Assembly (NCBI GenBank): GCA_945889645.1
Contig: CAMDCA010000007.1
Span: forward strand, 1-62,479
Direction of reading: 5' to 3'
Origin: Rhizobium sp. Q54
Lineage (GTDB): Bacteria > Pseudomonadota > Alphaproteobacteria > UBA2966 > CAIVPW01
Length of the DNA stretch: 62,479 bases
Within the stretch, counting starts at the first letter, position 1. Every line of letters begins with the position of its first letter. Under the pieces are notes generated by a model. It was not told where the DNA came from, ran no database searches, and was given only the letters and a program-made list of their open reading frames with translations. The position numbers and the translations under genes are program-made. Positions 59,934 to 62,479 of this stretch are shown one piece after another.

Positions 59934-60530
59934 GTGGACACCAAGCGCATTGCGTTCGCGGCTTGTTTCTTTGCGTCTTCGGCCGTTGCGGCGCCGCTGC
60001 CCACGGCTATTGCTGCCCTTCCGGACGACACACAGACGGTCGCCATGCTGACGGTGGCGCCTCCGGCGATTCGCCGCCGGCCGGCCCAAATCCAGCAGCC
60101 CGGAGGCGGTGCCGACCAGCGCGTCGGCGGTGCGGTCATCCAGCGGGTCCGGCCCGAATTCCAGCTTGTGCGCATCATGGCGGCCGACGGAGCCGGCGTG
60201 TGTTCGATCCGCGTTACTGGCCACACCTTCACCCAGGACCGCTGGGGCGGCGCCGTGCGCTTCGCGTTCGATGCGGCGCAAGACCAGCTGACGGCGACCT
60301 ACGGCCCGCTGAGTGAGATGGTCGACAATCTGCGCATGGGCGCCTACTACGCCGACCCCGAGGAATGGGTCGAGGCGGTGTTCCGCAACGAGCGCGTCTT
60401 CGAAGCGGCCTGGGCGCCGCAGACCCCGCTCTACGACGACGTCACCGCCATCACGCTGACGGTGCGCGCGGTCAACAAGAACGACGCCTACCTGTCGCTC
60501 CAGTATCGCTTCGCCAACCACAAGTGCTGA
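59934..60530 (+). CDS. Exported protein of unknown function on the opposite strand of the pal-tilS run
   Basis: The 198-residue product has a signal peptide (IAFAACFFASSAVA) and a mature domain with VRIMAADGAGVCSIRVTGHT, RWGGAVRFAFDAAQDQLTAT and a C-terminal AITLTVRAVNKNDAYLSLQY. It starts at GTG 59934 with GGAGGG close before it. I recognise no family. It is divergent from tilS and convergent with cpoB, so it splits the usual pal-cpoB-tilS run. Two mature cysteines lie far apart. Confidence 0.65.
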   Translation: MDTKRIAFAACFFASSAVAAPLPTAIAALPDDTQTVAMLTVAPPAIRRRPAQIQQPGGGADQRVGGAVIQRVRPEFQLVRIMAADGAGVCSIRVTGHTFTQDRWGGAVRFAFDAAQDQLTATYGPLSEMVDNLRMGAYYADPEEWVEAVFRNERVFEAAWAPQTPLYDDVTAITLTVRAVNKNDAYLSLQYRFANHKC

Positions 60531-60563
60531 CGCGCCGTTCGGTGCGTTCGGCTACCTAAGACT

Positions 60564-61592
60564 TTACGCGCACGCCAGGCGGCGGCGTTCGGCGCTGGCC
60601 TGTTCGCGGATCGATGCGGTGGCGGTGGGGAATCGCTGGTTGAGTTCGGCCAGGGTCGCGCAGGCTTCCTGCTTCTGGTCCATGCGGCCGAGCGACATGC
60701 CGAGCTTCAGCAGGTTGTCGGCGGCCTTCGGACCCTGCGGCGCCTTCTGGTAACCGTCAAAGAACGTCACCGCCGCCTGCTGGTACTGCGCCCGGGCGTA
60801 GTAGGTCTCGCCCAGCCAATAGCGCGCATTGTTCGACAGGTCGTCGGCGCCGTGTTGGACCAGGAATTCGGTAAAGGCGCGCTCCGCCTCGGGGATGCGG
60901 AACTGCTGCAGCAGGCCGTAGGCGTAGTCGTACTGCTGCTTCACGGTGCCGCGCGGCGGCAGCGCCGTCGCGGGCGCAGCCGCCGCCTGCGGTGCCGGCG
61001 CCGCTGCGGCGGGCGTCGGAGCCGGCGCTGGTGCGCGCGCCTGCTCGGGCGTCAGGGTCCCCAGCACCTGGGTGCCCGGCGGACGGGCCTCGACCACGGT
61101 CGGAGCGGCCGCCGCCGTCGCGGGCCGCGGCGTTGCGGCGGGGGCTGCGGCGGGGGCCGTGATGGTCGGCGCCGCGGCTGTCTGCTGGTTGTTCAGCCGC
61201 TGCTCGATCGTGTTCAGGCGGAAGGTGACGTCGCCCTCGATCTTTTCGAGGCGGGCACGATTTTCCACCATCCCGCGTTCGATGCGCTCGAACGTGCCGA
61301 CCAGCGTGCGCAGCTCGTCTTCCAGACCTGCGAGACGCGTATCCATCTGGTTCGCCGCCTGGGTGTTGATGGCGGGCGTGGCCGGCGTGAGTGTCGCGGT
61401 GGGCGGCAGGGCCGGCGGCGTGCGGCCCTGGTAGTAGTCGCGCTGCATCAGCGAAAGATCGTCGCGCAGGCGCTGGATCTGTTGCGCCAGTGCGTTGACT
61501 TGGTTGTCCTGCGCGCGGGCCGGGCCGGCGGCAACGCCACCCAGCAGAAGGGCGGCGAGCGCCCCGACGATCCAACGAGATGCCATCAGCAT
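60564..61592 (-). CDS. cpoB: Cell division coordinator CpoB (YbgF)
   Basis: CpoB links peptidoglycan synthesis with Tol-Pal-driven outer membrane constriction. The 342-residue protein has a signal peptide (to about 28, ending GPARAQ), an N-terminal coiled coil with NALAQQIQRLRDDLSLMQRD, a second coiled region, a long Ala/Pro linker and C-terminal TPR units (QYDYAYGLLQQFRIPEAERA, RYWLGETYYARAQYQQAAVT). CAGGAG precedes ATG 61592. pal lies upstream on the same strand, 176 bases away. Confidence 0.93.
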   Translation of the reverse strand: MLMASRWIVGALAALLLGGVAAGPARAQDNQVNALAQQIQRLRDDLSLMQRDYYQGRTPPALPPTATLTPATPAINTQAANQMDTRLAGLEDELRTLVGTFERIERGMVENRARLEKIEGDVTFRLNTIEQRLNNQQTAAAPTITAPAAAPAATPRPATAAAAPTVVEARPPGTQVLGTLTPEQARAPAPAPTPAAAAPAPQAAAAPATALPPRGTVKQQYDYAYGLLQQFRIPEAERAFTEFLVQHGADDLSNNARYWLGETYYARAQYQQAAVTFFDGYQKAPQGPKAADNLLKLGMSLGRMDQKQEACATLAELNQRFPTATASIREQASAERRRLACA

Positions 61593-61710
61593 TGGGCTCC
61601 TGAAGACCTGGGTCCGACGCGGAACACCACCAATCGATTCCGCTCTGAACGTCGGACCGGGACGCCGATTAGGGGCGCAAATCCGGGCGTTTTTGCGGCC
61701 GCCTGAACGC

Positions 61711-61743
61711 CGAAGGGCACCGGGTGTCCCCCGGTGCCCTTCG
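61711..61743 (-). terminator. Long hairpin between pal and cpoB
   Basis: CGAAGGGCACCGG (61711-61723) and CCGGTGCCCTTCG (61731-61743) pair perfectly over 13 bases, 26 bases after the pal stop. No T-run follows on the minus strand, so it may stabilise pal mRNA or slow transcription into cpoB rather than end it. Confidence 0.65.
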
Positions 61744-61768
61744 AGTTTCTCAAATCGCCGTGCAGCGG

Positions 61769-62335
61769 CTAGTTGAAGACCGCGCCGCTCTGGACGACGG
61801 TCACGCCGCGGCGGTTCTGCGCCCACGAGGTTGCGTTCGAGCCGAGCGCGATCGGGCGCTCCTTGCCGTACGACACCGTCGCGATGCGGTTGGCGTTGAC
61901 GCCAAGCTGCACCAGGAAGGCGACGACCGCGTTGGCGCGACGCTCGCCGAGGGCGAGGTTGTACTCACGCGTGCCGCGCTCGTCGCAGTGACCCTCGACC
62001 GTGATGCGGGCGCTCGGGTACTGGCGCAGCCAAGCGGCCTGCCTTTCCAGCGTCGCGCGCGCCTGCGGGGTCAGCGCGAACTGATCGAAATCGAAGAACA
62101 CGCGGTCGCCGACTTCGAGCATGAACTGGTCAGCGGTGCCAGCGGCAGGGCCGGTCCGCGGGGCCGTAGCGGCACCGCCGCCGCCCGGAGCCGTCGTCAC
62201 TGGCGCCTGCGCGACACCCTGACCGGCGCCGGCGCCACCGCCGGCGTTCACCGCGTCCGCCGTAGTGCTCGGGCGGGATTGGCAAGCGGTGAGAAGAAGC
62301 AGGGCCGCAATCGAGGCCAGTATTTCACGACGCAT
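61769..62335 (-). CDS. pal: Peptidoglycan-associated lipoprotein
   Basis: Pal is the outer-membrane lipoprotein of the Tol-Pal system. The 188-residue protein has a lipoprotein signal with lipobox LTAC, a Gly/Ala-rich spacer and the OmpA-like peptidoglycan-binding domain: VFFDFDQFALTPQARATLER, RITVEGHCDERGTREYNLAL and GERRANAVVAFL. AAAGGAAC precedes the ATG at 62335. tolB is expected upstream beyond the window. Confidence 0.96.
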   Translation of the reverse strand: MRREILASIAALLLLTACQSRPSTTADAVNAGGGAGAGQGVAQAPVTTAPGGGGAATAPRTGPAAGTADQFMLEVGDRVFFDFDQFALTPQARATLERQAAWLRQYPSARITVEGHCDERGTREYNLALGERRANAVVAFLVQLGVNANRIATVSYGKERPIALGSNATSWAQNRRGVTVVQSGAVFN

Positions 62336-62377
62336 CAGTGTTCCTTTCAGAGGCGAGTAAGGGAGATTCTCTACCCC

Positions 62378-62439
62378 CGGGTATAGAAAATACCCGTATT
62401 CGCGGCGCCACCATAATCAGCGTGCCTGGGGGCAATCAA
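62378..62439 (-). promoter_or_regulatory. Upstream region of pal: candidate promoter and hairpin
   Basis: On the minus strand TTGATT (62439-62434) and TATGGT (62415-62410) are 18 bases apart and could serve pal. Downstream, CGGGTAT and ATACCCG (62378-62384 and 62390-62396) form a seven-base stem in the leader. No gene is seen in 62336-62479; tolB should end just outside. Confidence 0.4.
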
Positions 62440-62479
62440 GCCCAAGCTGTCACAAAGTTAAAGGACAATATGCAGGGAG

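Overview
The window (62,479 bases, high G+C) is chromosomal housekeeping DNA of an alphaproteobacterium, most likely of Rhodospirillales type. The evidence is gene content and order: glmM-thiD, pal-cpoB-tilS-ftsH-folP, the comF / nitrilase / DUF1178 / methyltransferase / mutT / argJ neighbourhood, the SRP RNA-dnaX-ybaB-recR cluster, a serC-serA-hisZ-purA run, an alphaproteobacterial CpoB and a malyl-CoA lyase of the Mcl1 type. Codons are strongly G/C-biased at third positions, so most long open frames opposite genes are shadows. I see no prophage, insertion sequence, CRISPR array, tRNA or rRNA.

Layout. 1-10.5 kb: a winged-helix protein cut by the window edge, a RodZ-like protein, nitronate monooxygenase, lysC, divergent ubiG, then DUF1178, a nitrilase-type hydrolase, comF, a methyltransferase, mutT and argJ. 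10.5-13.3 kb: the most accessory-looking part, with a DUF4386 membrane protein, a broken ECF sigma remnant behind an ECF-like promoter, and a divergent Tat-exported VioB-type ferritin-like protein. 13.3-19 kb: secA, then two overlapping genes for exported proteins with related C-terminal domains. 19-24 kb (minus): a small membrane protein, a long exported protein, xerD, malyl-CoA lyase and accA. 24.2-28.1 kb (plus): aroK, aroB, a CorC/HlyC-type protein and an AEC transporter. 28-33 kb: RHH protein, bolA, rmuC, then recR, ybaB, dnaX and the SRP RNA. 33-35.5 kb: a loose region of small genes and fragments, a GmhB-like phosphatase and rpmJ.

35.6-40.2 kb holds glcDEF (glycolate oxidase) in overlapping coupled frames, followed by an exported TPR protein. 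40.3-44.8 kb is a sulfate unit: an Rrf2 regulator whose promoter and start codon are covered by a perfect inverted repeat, then sulfate-binding protein, cysT, cysW and cysA. It meets a cyclic-nucleotide-gated MscS-like channel on the other strand. 46.4-51.9 kb (minus) runs serC-serA-hisZ-purA, with two stacked hairpins in front of serC that match the known serC leader idea and end in a strong terminator after purA. 51.9-62.5 kb (minus) runs pal, cpoB, tilS, ftsH, folP, glmM, thiD, an exported protein and a HAD hydrolase, with one plus-strand exported protein inserted between cpoB and tilS.

The clearest items for follow-up are the Rrf2 operator, the serC leader, the tandem paralogous exported pair, the ECF remnant with its intact-looking promoter beside the Tat ferritin-like gene, and two likely frameshifts. 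I did not find a convincing large, wholly new system.
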